Below, piece after piece: positions 21,621 to 33,851 of a DNA stretch of 64,000 bases; position 1 is the first letter of the stretch, and each line of letters begins with the position of its first letter. Made by a program: the position numbers and the translations under genes. Where the stretch lies: the NCBI GenBank assembly GCA_021399435.1, contig JAJTUP010000023.1, positions 558,001 to 622,000 of the forward strand, written 5' to 3'. Origin of the DNA: Diaporthe sp. PMI_573 (Eukaryota > Ascomycota > Sordariomycetes > Diaporthales > Diaporthaceae). Under the pieces are notes generated by a model. The model saw only the letters and a list, made by a program, of their open reading frames with translations. It was not told where the DNA came from and did no database searches.

Positions 21621-24600
21621 ATGTCTTCCGCGTAGGCAACCCCTGCTTCATATTTTGCTTTTTCACCTCATGTGGCCGCTTTATATCACCCATCTGTGTC
21701 TGTGTCTTGATCCTCAACCACAAGCCGACTCTCGCTTCGCTGCAACTGCCAAGTGGATCATGCAGAGGCTTTCCTTCAACGGCAGCATGTCATGCACATG
21801 GTCATCACCCTCCGATGACAGCCCGGGAGGTGTTACAAAGAAGCAAAGCTCCCAGGAAACAAATTTGCAACTGTGCACGCATGCGGATCACAATATACGG
21901 TGGCTTGCATATATGCAGAACAGGCAAGGCATATGAAACCTACACATAGCTTGTGTGTTCGAGCTGATCACCACGGCCTGGTTCTGTCGACCGTTCTCAC
22001 ACCTGCAGCAGCAAGGGGAGCATCTGCAGAATGGCCGAACCCTAGCAATGAACCTTTCATCTCTTGCACCCGCTACCGTGATGCTCCTTCTGACCTTAAC
22101 GCAGCTCCACCAAGGATCTCACCAAAGCCATTAATGCATTCCTACCGAACCCTGGCCTGCCTCTTCCGGACGAGCTGACTCAAGTCATTGACGCATACCT
22201 TGAGAAGCACGATGAGGAAGGGGCCTCGGAGCGCCTTCAGGAGGACCTCCTATCTATATGGCAGAAGACGGTCAAGGAGAATGTGGGCTGCTACGCCCCT
22301 TGGCTTGCCATCCTGCGCAGGCTTTTGCCTGCGCTGAGGAATCCCACATATCTCGTTCAATGGTGGGATCAAATGACAGAGCCGATCCTCGACCACATGG
22401 CCCAAGACAAAAACCTAGCAAGAGAGGCTTGGGCAAACACTTTGGCCGTGCTGACCTACGACAACGGGGTCGACGCTGCAGAGGGACAAGGGGCGAATCA
22501 GATTGCTATCAAGCTGCTGAAGACCTGGATGCAGAGCTTCCAATTCTCTACCAGCGATGGCAACTCTTCAGGGTCTCTCAAGGCGACTCTGATACGTAAT
22601 GGCTTGCTGAGCTACGGCAAGAAAAGGCCGAAGGTTCGTTCATGTCAATTTCAATTACCCCAAGCTTACTTACACGTTCGCTCCGACGACCGCCATACTA
22701 TCTTGCTCGGGTCGAGGCCCATGAAGTTGCGTTCTAGTGGCGAAACACTGCAAGCTGAGGCTTCTGATGTGACACGATCCACATGTACTGGCTGTATACG
22801 TCGGTCGCCTTTGGGGCTGCTGGTGTTCTGAGATGAAAATGTCCAGCATCATTCGCTGACATAGTGCAGGGCATCTTGACTGCGTTGAATTCCTTCGTGG
22901 TGCAAAAAGAGTATCGTGCTCAGGCTTTGACTCTTCTCTGCGAGTTCGTTCAGAGCGAGCCGCCTCATCTTCACGTTGTCCTGGAGACGCCGCTCTTCGA
23001 AAACATCCTGAAGAGCCTGCAGAGTGATACTTCGACCACGGTTGTCACGTTAGCTATCACTGCGTTGACGATGCTGCTACCAAATGTGCCCAGTTCTCTG
23101 GTGCCGTACCTCCCAAAGCTGTTCAATATTTATGCCCGTCTGTTGTTTTGGGATAGAGAAAGATCTTTGGCAGCCGACAACACAGAAATAGATGGCGATG
23201 ATGACAAGAACCAGGCAACTGACTGGGAAGTTTGCGTCTTTGCGCCAGATGCTGACAACATGTCAATTCCAAACCTCCTGAGTTACTTCACAATACTTTA
23301 CGGCTTGTACCCCCTCAACTTTGTGGACTACATCAGGAAGCCGCAACGGTACCTGCGTCATGCAAACATGCCAAATGCCGACGACATCGAGGTTCAGCCT
23401 TCAGAAATCCGGCAGAAGTCTGAAAGATTCAGACAGTACCACATACTCCACCCGAACTTTTACAACTTGACTTTGGAGTCTGAGAAGACCGACTTCAGCA
23501 GATGGATCAAGAGTGAGTCGTCCGAGGTGGTCACGGAATGCACTGCACTGTGTCTGGCCACAGAGCTTGGAGTTGGTGCCGAAATGGGGCCTGCGCAAGA
23601 GCTCGGGCTGTCCGAGATGAACGACCACACCAGGAGTGGAACGGACCAGCCATTCCTGACCGGACAGGCCATTCTGGCAAGGACCTCATCCCGGGATCTG
23701 GCGAGCGCCTGGAGAAATTCAGGTGCAGGGTCAGTTTCAGAAGACCCGCGAACAGTCGCGGGTGCAATACGGCGTGCCTCTCAATCGAGTCACGCTCCTT
23801 CTCTCCGGGAGGCATTCCAGACTCGCACCCGCGATGGGCCTGGCGACAGCCCTACATTGCCGCCGTCGCTGTGCTTGTCAGCCTCACACACCAATCTGCA
23901 GGACATGATCACTTCGAACAAAGTTATCAAGACCGGTTTGCACCAGTCACTAGCCAATGACAGTGTGCCCTCACTTGCTTTGAGCCACCAGGATTCCATG
24001 CCCGATAAAACATCGAGCAAGGTATCTGCACCAGCAGCTCCTCTCGCTGCTCCCCCGTCGACCGACGGCGACGGTGAAATCCAACGGCTTTACAAACAAA
24101 TGCTTCTCTTGAGCAACGATCTCAGCTTCGAACGCTACATGAAACAACAGCACATGATCCACATCGGAGAGCTGAAGAGGCGACAGTTGAAGGAAGCTGC
24201 GACGGAAGCGGAGACGCAGAATCTCATCATGATCAATCGAAACCTGCGGAACCGAATCGAAGAGGCAAAACGGTCGGAGCTGCGGGCGAAGAAGGAGTCT
24301 GAGAATAGGCGCAACATAGCCAAGAAATGGGAGACCGACCTGTCCGCGAAGCTCAAGGTCCTGAGAGAGGAGCAAAAGAAATGGAGCAGCGAAGGGGCAG
24401 GCCTAAAGCGGGAGCTGGAGGCCAAGACGGAGGAGTGCGAAAAGCTGACGAGAATGGTCTGTGAGTACGAAACCACGGAGCTGAATTCCAAGCAAAACCA
24501 GCAGGCGATCAACGACCATGTCGAAGAAATTGTACGGCTCAAAGCGGAAGTGAGCCGGCTGATCGAGGTGGAACAAACGTACCAAGCCAAAGAAAAAGAG

Positions 24601-25383
24601 GCAGCAGAGCACCTGGCTGAGGCTGCCAACTCGATTGGCCGAGCTGAAGTGTTGAAAATGAAGCTGGAAGCGCGGGATGCTGAGGTGGTAGAGGCGAGGA
24701 AGTTGTACGAATCACAGATCTCCGACCTCAACATCAAACTTCAAGGTGCTCTGAAGCACGGTGCCAGACGGCCCAGGCGAGAAGAGGACCCCGACAAGGC
24801 CATCGAGAGTGCACTAGCAGCAAGCCGGGCCAAGATGGCAGATCTACAGAGAAGACACAACCTCTTGGTGAACAAATGCACCGCCCTGCAGTCGTCCCTG
24901 CTCGATAAGGCATCCAGCAGCTCGAGATCACCAGCCTTCTCCAGCACGCCCAGGATGGGCGTCCCTTCAGACTCGTCAGACGCAGAGCTCTCGGCAATCG
25001 TGCAGAGTGGGGACCCACCGAGCCCGGTGCGAAGGAGAACACGTCGCGGGCGAGGATTCTCGGACCCTGAGCTCTTTGTCGAGGGGGCCAAGTACAACGT
25101 GACACCGCCCTTGGACACAATAACGGGCACGTCGTTTGGCACAGTGTTGCAGCGGCCTTCGACGCCGTCTGGAAGTGCGGATACGCTCCAGGGAGGCGAC
25201 AGAAGCCCTACTGACAGGGTTCATGGGAGAGGTAAGTTACTCTTCTCTCGAGGATATGGCAGCTGACCAAGTCCAGAGTGCTAACTTTGTGGCTTTACTA
25301 CAGGTGGTGTCCAGAACGCTGGTCGAAAGGACAAGCGTGACAAGAAATCATCGGGAATCAGAGGAATTCGAGGTTTCGTCTGA
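21621..25383 (+). CDS. tsc1: Hamartin (TSC1) homologue
   Basis: Four exons (21621-21631, 22105-22633, 22870-25231, 25304-25383) give 993 aa with consistent phases. The first exon is only 11 nt and codes MSSA, read across the splice into STKDLTKAINAFLPNPGLPL. The N-terminal hamartin core (about 1-400) is helical: KENVGCYAPWLAILRRLLPA, GILTALNSFVVQKEYRAQAL, YFTILYGLYPLNFVDYIRKP. A Ser-rich linker and a long coiled coil at about 585-810 (KRRQLKEAATEAETQNL...) follow. TSC1 stabilises TSC2, the GTPase-activating protein for Rheb upstream of TORC1. Budding yeast lacks it; S. pombe and moulds keep it. Exon 1 is inferred: the in-frame TAA just before 22105, the acceptor AACGCAG there, and the phase-2 donor GTAGGC after a good ATG context support it. 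The 473-bp first intron is long for a fungus. Confidence 0.85.
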
Positions 25384-26843
25384 GCCGCGAAATTGACAGG
25401 GCGATAGGCCAGATCAGTGTTGTTGTCTTCCCTTTAGACAGAGCTCAGTGGCCGCCACTGCGAAATCACGAAGACTATCTTCTTCACTTGACATGGGGCA
25501 ATTGATGCCAGGCTGAGAGTTGACCTGGCTTTGGCCTCGGTAATAGAATTGACGGCACTTGTCAGCAGAGCTGATGAGTTCGGACGAACACAAGAAATGC
25601 CACCCTGAGACTCGTCAAGTAAAACGCAACTTCTGACACAGTAAGAAGATCTACATGCACTCGAGTGGTGTTGGCCCTTGGATTTTGTCGTCCGAGGCGT
25701 CTGCGCGTCAGCCTTGGCGGCCAAAGAAAGAAGCCACTCAATTGCCGTGAGACGACACTTGCGAACCCAAAAAGAATGAACGAATTGAGAGGGTTGCCAG
25801 AATTGTCCCGAGGCAGCCGACGACGACGAGGTTGATTGTTCCGACGGCGCCGGGTGGGAAAGCGTGCACGTCGCGTGCTAATAAAAGTACCTAGTCCGCT
25901 TAATATTAGTAAAAGAGGTGGTTGGGTGAAGGATGTTTGATTCCCTGGAAGGAGCGGTTGGAGGAGCAACTCCTGGTTAGTTCCAGGTGCGAGGTGCAGG
26001 GTGCTTTCGCAACCACATCCCGCCCAACCCCAACCCCACCACCTGCCACCTCCGCAGTCCCAGTGCCAGAAGTGAGGTACTTCTGTTTGGGAATACATTA
26101 CTGCCCTCCCCCAGGTAGATCTAGGCGATCGGTCGCGCTCGACTCTTCCTTGCCTTGCCTCTTCCCCCCTGCCCAACGTGCATCATTTCTCACCCAACAC
26201 CTGAACCGGGTACCTGGGCAGCGAATGCATTCCGGTCCCTAGATGCTTCGCTCCTTCTATTCTCGGCTGTGTTGATCTGACTGTAAACTGCGCACCACCT
26301 GCCCGTCTACGTCTGCGCCTGCCGTCATTCTCAGCCTCTCTCTCCAGTCCACCTCGCACTTACAGCTCGAGTCGCCTCGCCTCGCCCAAGTCACGTCCAT
26401 CGTGAACAAATCCCTTCATGCTCTTTATTCCCGCGATTAGCGATCAACGCGCCATACGATCAAGGACCGACCCCTTGTAAAAAGCCGGACCAACCAGCGA
26501 CAGCAGTCCAGCCTGCCAGTACATTCATTGGAAGTGTGAGGGCCTTTGGGTCCAAGAGCGGCTACCGATCGCACCCAGACAGATTGGCCCACCTCAAGAA
26601 CCGATTATCCCATAGCCGGTTATCCCAGAACCCGTACTCAACGGCTCATTGCGCGAATCGTCGAGTGCGAACCACCGTCAATTCTTCGCACTGAGAGTAC
26701 TGCAAGGCAATGCGAAACACCCAAGCGAACAACCTACCCTGATCAAGCCAGCATCATCGGACTTTAACCGTTGCGACCGCCGTGCGCATACTCGATTCTG
26801 GATCAGCTCCACCCGAGACTATCGAGTTGCATTCGCATCCGCG
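25384..26843. other. Intergenic, TSC1 to membrane-protein gene
   Basis: 1.46 kb. A minus-strand frame at 25562-26176 is Arg/Trp-rich and without family resemblance. The plus-strand frame upstream of 26844 has no domain character and is probably 5' leader. Confidence 0.5.
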
Positions 26844-27653
26844 ATGGCTCCCTTGTCATTATCGGCGCGCCTCCCGGCCGCCCTTGTCGACTACCTTGCG
26901 CCGCGCGAATTACAGCCCCAGCTGGAAGATATACAACCCCAGGCAGTCCCAGAAATCTCAAGTCGCTTCCACTCCCTGCACCGCTATCCCTCCCGAACGG
27001 TCAAGACCGCTTTGGATGCGCCGAGTCGCGTACTGCTTGCCCAACGAGACACCACGACGTCCACGATCCCCGGCGCGTACCCTGGCATAAATGACGGCCC
27101 CGACGCAGGCGAGGTTGTCGGCATCACACTCGGCGCAGTGGGCGGCTTTCTGCTGCTCCTGTGGCTTGTATATACCTGCTTAAACTTTGGCAATCGCCAA
27201 GACACATTAAGTTCGTACGGAACCGCGAGTGTTGTCACGCGTAAGTCGCGCCGGCGCCACTCAAAACACCAACACCGGTCGCCATCGCGTCGTCGCGAGA
27301 CAGTCGAGGTCCGAACCAGCCGTACCGGGCCCCCCATCGTCGACCCGCCGTCCGAGAGGATCGTGATGGAGGAGACAATACGCAGAACAAGTGGTCCCCC
27401 GCCCGGGGTCCCACCACCCCCGATGCCCGGGCCACCGCCGCCAAGGTTCGTGCCGCACGATGATACGGAGGACGAGGTGGTCGTGATCGAGGAGCACAGC
27501 CCACCGCCAAGGAGGCACAAGACCAAGAGCCATCGGAGGCGGAGCTCGAGCGCGAGGAGGGAGAGCGGGTTTCGCGAGGTCGACCCCGATCGATTCGGCG
27601 GGGGCGAAGCGCCTCTGAGAGACGTGAGAAGGTCGAGCAGACACGGGAGGTAA
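26844..27653 (+). CDS. Single-pass membrane protein, function unknown
   Basis: A single-exon frame of 269 aa from the ATG at 26844; the frame is open further upstream, but MAPLSLSARLPAALVDYL is the likelier start. One membrane segment lies at about 89-112 (EVVGITLGAVGGFLLLLWLV followed by YTCLNFGN). The cytosolic-type tail is strongly basic (RKSRRRHSKHQHR), then Pro-rich (PPPGVPPPPMPGPPPP), acidic (DDTEDEVVVIEE) and Arg/Ser-rich. The same layout (short luminal part, G-rich TM, RS/PP-rich tail) occurs in uncharacterised mould proteins. No enzymatic motif is seen. A role as a membrane anchor or SH3-ligand scaffold would be guesswork. Confidence 0.75.
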   Translation: MAPLSLSARLPAALVDYLAPRELQPQLEDIQPQAVPEISSRFHSLHRYPSRTVKTALDAPSRVLLAQRDTTTSTIPGAYPGINDGPDAGEVVGITLGAVGGFLLLLWLVYTCLNFGNRQDTLSSYGTASVVTRKSRRRHSKHQHRSPSRRRETVEVRTSRTGPPIVDPPSERIVMEETIRRTSGPPPGVPPPPMPGPPPPRFVPHDDTEDEVVVIEEHSPPPRRHKTKSHRRRSSSARRESGFREVDPDRFGGGEAPLRDVRRSSRHGR

Positions 27654-28910
27654 TTAAGGTCGACTGCAGCATGACTGGAATGGGTAACGACGGGGTAGTA
27701 ATAATCTAGGAATGGGAAGCGGCATAGCTAAGAAGAGATGGAATGGTCTTGTTCAATGTTTACGAGATTATGGGTTGGAACCGGGTTACGAAACAAACAG
27801 GATTGACGTGGACCAATGATACCAAACGGGAATTGCGGTGGGCGTGGAAGACACTTGTACGAGCACGAGCACGAGCGAGAGGGAGAGGCAAGGGCAAGGA
27901 TGCTCATTCTAGGAATTGGGAGCATTAAAGCGAGGACCGTGTTGCTGGTGACTCGGGCTTGTGGAGGAGAGACAGCTCGCGGACAAGGCAAGCTCACGAT
28001 GGCATTTCCCCGGGCGGCTTCTACTGACCATGATCCTTGCCCTCTGCATATGGAGCGATTGAGTTTTGATGTTGGCGGTGCAAGACACCGTTGCTTTACT
28101 TGAATTTTTTTGCGCTTTTGAAATACCACCTCGTGTTTTTCTCTGGTAGACAGAAATATATACACACACATTTTGGCACGGAGATGTCTCAGATTACACA
28201 CTAGACCGCGGATCGATCCGGGCATGTCACATTTCACGCTGAGAGATGAACCAAAACCTTGAGCATGAGGATACGGAAGTTGCCATGTCGCATATGCCAG
28301 GTCAACTCGTCACCAGCATGGGGCAGGGGAGCAAAACTTGTGCTTCGAGGGGCGATTCTGGGAGATGGGACGAAGTACTAGACTCTTTACTTTAACGACA
28401 GCCACACAATAGTCACCAATATGACCAATATGTAAAATGTAGCGTAGCAATCGAGTCGATACTCGCAAAGAATGTCCCTACTCGAGCTACGGGCAAGCAC
28501 CTGTAGCTAGGTGCTAGCTCCAACCACAGCACAGGGAAGGAGCTCTCTCGGGCAGCTGCAGGTCCCGCTGGGGGGTTGCCCGAGGAGGCGCTTTTCACAT
28601 GCCTGGGGAATTGAGCCCCCAGTGGGTCATGACATCACACTAGTCAGAGCAACACCCCATTGCGGAGCGCATTAGCAGCCGGCGCACTCATGCTTGCTGC
28701 GGCTGCGATGCGCTTTGAAGCTTTCCCATGTGATAGTGTAGAGATCAGTCTTGTCTGGCTGCGTAGTCCCAGTGGGAATCGGCTCCTGTCCTGTCCCTCC
28801 CTCCCCCAATTCGACAGTCACCGTCGAGACGGACCCTCTACAACCCCCCCCCCCTCTGAAGCATTGGCTACTCTCATATCCGAGGACATTGTCGTGACAG
28901 TGTAATGATA
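27654..28910. other. Intergenic, no gene seen
   Basis: 1.26 kb between two plus-strand genes. No frame has domain character. It holds a run of C near 28846 and the presumed promoter of the next gene. Confidence 0.5.
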
Positions 28911-30073
28911 ATGGAGAATCCCGGTATGGCCTCCTTTCCCCCCCTTCGCGCAAGCCCAGCTTAGACTACAAGTCTACTCTTAACCATCCTGTCTAACTTG
29001 GGCGCGATATCCGCGCGTGGGTGAATCCAGAGCAGGAAATAAGGCAAGTGGTCCGCTCCCTGTGCCAGGGCACGCCCGACGAGCAGCGCCGGACCATCGA
29101 CCGCTACTTCACGCCCGACGCCGAGTTCGTCCACCCGTTCTGCATCGCGCCGCGCTTCAAGGAGGGCGACCTGCCCCTCCCGGGCCTGCGCCGCCTCAGC
29201 TCCCGCGATGCCCTCCGCGGGATCTTCCAGTGGTACCGGATGTTGTCGCCCAAGATTGTTATTGACATCGACACGGCGTGTAAGTTCGCAAGGGCCCTTT
29301 TCTTTACGGATAGATAGATCCAAGTGCACACTCTGATGATAACCTGTTGGATTTTGTTGCGCATTACAGTATATGACAAGGAGAGACACAAGATGTACCT
29401 CGACATGAGACAGTTATTCTCAATCTGGTTCGCGCCGGGCTACCACGCCCGCGTGAGGCTGGTCACGGTCCTCGACCTGGTCCCCTGCAACCTGGGCGCG
29501 CACCGCAACGGCGAGCCGCAGGTGATCGGGGCGGATGGGGCCGACGGCGGCGAGAAGGGGCCCGGGTCTACCGTCACGGCCGGAGGCGTCGGTGCTGCTG
29601 GCCGCGGCGGCCAGCAGGCCTGGAGGATATCCCGCCAGGAGGACCTGTACCAGGTCAACGAGTTCCTCAAGTTCACGGGGCCGTACTGGTGGTGTGTGTG
29701 GAGGCCCTTATGGTTCGTCTTCCAGCTGCTCGCGACCGCCATCTCCGTGTTCCTGAGCCTCTTCGTCGCGCTGTCGCCCTGGGCGTTCCAGCAGGACCCC
29801 GCCTCGGGCGGCGTGGAGGCCAAGGTCGAGCAGATAGAGACGTATCGTGACGACGATAAGAACGACAGCGAGGTGACGAAACCGGACAAGCCGGGCGGCG
29901 CGAAGGTTGCCTCCTCGCATAGCGGGCAGGTCTCTGGGGAGGACAGCAGCAGCAACAACAACAACGAAACCAAAAACAACACGAACAAGAACAATCAGGG
30001 GCGCAATAGTAAGGCACCACCGCCCACCCCTCCGCGCAAGTCTGGGAAGGGGGGGAAGAAAGACGGCCGTTAG
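28911..30073 (+). CDS. SigF-like NTF2-fold membrane protein
   Basis: Three exons (28911-28923, 29031-29279, 29370-30073) give 321 aa. The first exon is 13 nt; spliced, it reads MENPEQEIRQVVRSLCQG and removes the need for a non-ATG start at 29021. A CTAAC branch site at 28994 supports the acceptor at 29029-29030. Residues 1-200 form an NTF2/SnoaL-like cone fold (YFTPDAEFVHPFC, IFQWYRMLSPKIVIDIDTAL, then YDKERHKMYLDMRQLFSIWF). Residues about 212-250 hold a hydrophobic hairpin or TM (WWCVWRPLWFVFQLLATAIS, then VFLSLFVALSPW). The tail is Asn/Lys/Pro-rich with NNNNETKNNTNKNN. This matches mould proteins annotated as SigF-like NTF2 domain; the function is unknown and the location is probably an internal membrane. 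Confidence 0.85.
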
Positions 30074-30542
30074 AAGACGCGCCCGCCCAGCCCCGATTTC
30101 CATCAGCTGCGCGGCTCACGGTCTGACTTGACGCTCACGCCCCTGCGCTGCGTGGCTTGCGTTGTCGACGACGAGGGCTGACGTGCGTCGTTCGTGACAG
30201 TTCGTCCGCTGCCGCTGCCCCTGTACGCGATGACCTGGAATTGATATTGGAAGGTCGGTCCCTACGGGACAGAGGAGGGGAGACCGGTCATCGTCGAGCA
30301 CGACACAAAAAAACAAAGAGGGAAATGAAAAAGGAATCAATGCTTTCTCGTTCCTGTCTATGCCTTGCTTCTTGTACCTATTTAAAGCCAAAATCAGTGC
30401 GTTCCTCCCAACAGTACTGCGAATGCCGTGGGCCCTTTAGCTTCCTTACCGGGTATCAATATAATTCGTCATGAAAACATTTCCATCGGGTTTCTTGATA
30501 TATATACTACATCCCAAAAGAAAAATGAGACCACAAAATTGC
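30074..30542. other. Intergenic between convergent genes
   Basis: 469 bp of 3' flank shared by the NTF2-like gene (+) and PEX7 (-). No gene or clear repeat. Confidence 0.5.
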
Positions 30543-31764
30543 CTATCTTCTTATAAGCGAGTTCGCATCCCAGAGCAGAACCCTCTCGTCCCACCCGGCA
30601 GAAGCAACCCAGCCGCCCGCCCCAAACAGGCACCAGTCGACGCCCGTCGCGAACTCGGTGTGGCGGTTCATCAGCCCGAGCTGCACGCCCGGGCGAACAG
30701 GGGCACCCCCCATGTCCCCCGCGGGGCCCGGGTCGGCGGGCGGCGCCATGGTGGACCCGTCGGTCCAGACGCGCACCGACATGTCGTAGCTGGCGCTGAC
30801 GAGGACGTCGCTGGCGTGCGGGGACCACGCGAGCCGGCGCACGGCGTAGCCGTGGCCCTCGAGGACCGCGACGGGCCCCGCGTAAGGGGCGCGCAGGTCA
30901 AAGGTGCGGATGGCGCGGTCCACGCCCGCCGTCGCGATCACACCGTTGGGGCTGTACTTGTTCCAGTCGTGCGTGAGCACCTCAGCCGGCTGGCCCGGCC
31001 CCAAGCCGGGGGGAGCGAGACGGGCCGCGGGCGTCTGGTGCACGGGGATGTCGTGGACCAGGTGGTACTTTGCCGAGGACGGGGTGCGCAGGTCAAAGAC
31101 GCGGAGGCGCGAGTCTGAGGACACGGCGGAGATGAGGGCTGGGTTGTGCGGGGAGAAGGACACGCTGTAGGTGCAGCTGCCTATTGGGAGGGTCTTGAGG
31201 GACTGCGGGCGGGTTGGAGACCACTGGGGGCCGCATGACATGTGAGCAAGGCTTGCTTAGGAGGCCAGAGGGCGATGGGAGGAGAGGGTCTCACTATCTT
31301 GACGGTGCCGTCCCACGAGCTCGAGACGAAAGTGTCTTTTGTCGTCTGGTTCCAGAACACTGAGAATGTCTCCCTCTTGTGCTCGTGGTAGTTCATGACT
31401 GGGTAGGTGTCGACGCCGAGGTCGAACAGCTTGATGGAGCCATCACCGCAGGCGGCGAGCAGTTGGTTCTCGTTGATCTCGGACCATGCCAGGTCGTATA
31501 GTGCGTCGTTCGTGTCGAAGCTGAGGCCTTGTCAGTATGGATGACCGGGAATCAGGAGCCAATGCGTATCTCAGAAGGTAGAGGAACGCACCTCTTCTCT
31601 ACTTGGATGCCAGCAGCTGTCAGACCGAGCGCAAACAGACGGCCGTTGCCCACGATGCCAAAGTTGGCAGCCGAGGCCACAGCCACTCGGTTGTCGTAGT
31701 AGGGAGAATATTTGACGGCATATGGATTGAAGCCCCTTGTTCGGAACTCAAGCATAGCAGCCAT
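30543..31764 (-). CDS. PEX7: Peroxin-7, PTS2 receptor (WD40)
   Basis: Three exons (31764-31592, 31520-31295, 31223-30543; introns of 71 bp each) give 359 aa. The N-terminus MLEFRTRGFNPYAVKYSPYY is the PEX7 signature, then NRVAVASAANFGIVGNGRL. WD repeats follow: DLAWSEINENQLLAACGDGS, TFSVFWNQTTKDTFVSSSWD, SVSFSPHNPALISAVSSDSR, VIATAGVDRAIRTFDLRAP, RLAWSPHASDVLVSASYD and WVASAGWDERVLLWD. Pex7 carries matrix enzymes with an N-terminal PTS2 signal to peroxisomes together with Pex20 in moulds. The start is MAAML at 31764 or ML at 31755. An insertion rich in Pro and Ala (about 215-240) between blades is larger than in yeast. Confidence 0.94.
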
Positions 31765-32417
31765 GTTGAGTGAGATGTGCTGTGCCGGCCATGCGACAGG
31801 CTGGTTGGCTTCTGAAGGGACAACTTCTTCTAGGGTGGGCAATCAACTGTCCGAGAGAGCAAAGTGATGTCAATTGCTGCGTGCCTCGGCTGTTCCCGCG
31901 GGATTTTGCCGATTTCGGCCCGGCACATAAGAGTATGGGGAGAGAGCGGGACTGGAGAATGATCGCCAGTGATCACCGTTGGGCTCGCGGCGATTTCAGA
32001 CAATTAACATGTTGTTTGTAGAGAATGCTGACAAAAACTTATATATGGTTGCGATGGCGCAATATCAGATCTTGAAAGATTATATAGGAGATAATAAACC
32101 AGAGGCTGGGCCCAGCAAGCCTATTAGATGTACTTGCACACCCGCCATGAATCCCTGCAAAGTGCCCATGTACGGAGACCACGTGCCGTCGTGGCGATTT
32201 CGTGAGCCCATCACTCACGTCTCACCAAGCACACACGCCCTTCGTGTGACAACCGAGTCGCCGCCAGTATATTCTCATGCTTGACGGCAAAACAAACGCT
32301 ACGCCAGATACATGGACTCATATGCTCACCCAGGTCCTTCCACTCTGTCAGCCCGGATCAAGCACGTCACCATCCAGTTGCAGGCTTCGAGCCCAACTCG
32401 TTGCTCCACAATGAGCC
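31765..32417. promoter_or_regulatory. Divergent promoter, PEX7 / AlkB
   Basis: 653 bp between divergent starts. It contains an AT-rich stretch at about 32000-32100 and a CACGTG at 32180. No coding frame supported. Confidence 0.55.
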
Positions 32418-33851
32418 ATGGAGTCGTTCGTCAAACGAAAGCGGAAGGCGACCCCTGCGGATGACGAGACGGAAATCGCAGATGGCCAACTAGAAGTCGC
32501 AGACGACGAGCCCACAGAGGTGAAGCTTGCTATTCTCTCATCTCTACACCCCAATTTCTCGCAAGAGGCTCTCCTCGATGTTCTGCTTGAGCATGATGGC
32601 TCCGTCGCCGCAGCGTCTGAATCGCTCTCCATGCCAAACACCAGCATTTCCTCCGTCTCATCGTCGTCAGCGTCGAACAAAGCTACAAATTTAGCAGTAT
32701 CACAGACATCGCTGAGGAACTTCGCCGCGCCACGTACTTCAGATGGAGCACCGGCGCCAAAGAAGACGAAGCTTTTGTCCCGGAAAGGCGCCACACTGCA
32801 TCTCTTTGATCCTGATGACATAGCAGAGCACACGCCTTGTTCTATAATCCACAATTTCCTTCCTTCTGACCTCGCAAATGGTCTTCTGGTAGAGATGCTC
32901 GAGGAGTCCGAAACGTTCGAGAAGATCACATTCAAGCTTTTTGACACTGTCGTCTCAAGCCCACACACCTCCTCGTTCTACGTTGATAGCCATGACGAGA
33001 TGCGCAAACAGAAAATCGAGGTAGACTAGCCTGCTATATCTCCATTATATGGTGCCTGCTGACCACACTTGTAGTACCTATACAATGGCGCACGTCTCAC
33101 CGACGTCCGCAAGATCACGCCATACCTAGACAAGGTCAAACCCCTCGTCCAGCAGACCGTGAACGCAGAGATCCAGAAAAGGATCAGGACTCGCTGCCCG
33201 GGCGGCGTCAAACTCAAGCACCAATCCCCACACCCCTGGACCCCAAACGCGGCATTCGTCAACTGCTACAACGGGCCCAGCGAGTCCGTAGGCTGGCACT
33301 CGGACCAGCTGACATACCTAGGGCCCCGAGCCGTGATCGGGTCGCTCTCGCTGGGGGTGTCTCGCGAGTTCCGCGTGCGACGGGTCGTGCCCAAGGATGA
33401 GGACAAGGACAACAGTGACAACGCCACCTCCAAGGCAGACGGCGACGCCGGGGGCCAGATCGCGATCCACCTCCCGCACAACTCGCTGCTGGTGATGCAC
33501 GCCGAGATGCAGGAGGAGTGGAAGCACAGCATCGCGCCCGCGCAGGCCATCGACCCGCACCCCCTCGCCGGCAACAGGCGCATCAACGTCACGTACCGCG
33601 ACTACAAGGCCGGCCTGCACCCCAGCCGGACGCCCAAGTGCAGGTGCGGGGTCCCGACCGTGCTGCGCGTGGTGCAGAAGAAGAAGGAGAACTGGGGCAG
33701 GTATTTCTGGATGTGCCACGCTGGGAACGTGCCTGGCAAGGACGGGTGCACCTTCTTCCAGTGGGCTGAGTTTGACGATGACGGGAATCCTATTTGGCGT
33801 GGAAAGGGGGCAGTTAGCCCTCGGCGTTCGACTGACCAGGCGGCGAACTGA
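32418..33851 (+). CDS. AlkB-type 2OG-Fe(II) dioxygenase with CUE and GRF zinc-finger modules
   Basis: Two exons (32418-33020, 33075-33851; 54-bp intron, phase 0) give 459 aa. A CUE-like ubiquitin-binding segment lies at about 34-75 (VKLAILSSLHPNFSQEALLD, then VLLEHDG). The AlkB fold begins near 115 (LFDPDDIAEHTPCSIIHNFL). The iron triad is visible: GWHSDQ at about 273 (His and Asp) and the distal His in WKHSIAPA; the 2-oxoglutarate-binding Arg lies in RRINVTYRDYK. The ALKBH2/3-type GSLSLGVSREFRVRR is present. A GRF zinc finger ends the protein (CRCGVP...WGRYFWMCHAG...GCTFFQW, about 388-432). ALKBH2/3 proteins remove 1-methyladenine and 3-methylcytosine from DNA or RNA. The added CUE and GRF parts suggest recruitment to ubiquitin and to single-stranded nucleic acid. 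Confidence 0.92.

Noticed and set aside
25562..26176. 204-residue minus-strand frame beside TSC1
   Set aside because: Arg/Trp/Gly-rich with no domain, no sensible start context, and overlapping promoter-like sequence.
29021..29317. NTF2-like protein starting at a GTG codon
   Set aside because: The upstream 13-nt exon supplies a proper ATG with correct phase and a branch site.
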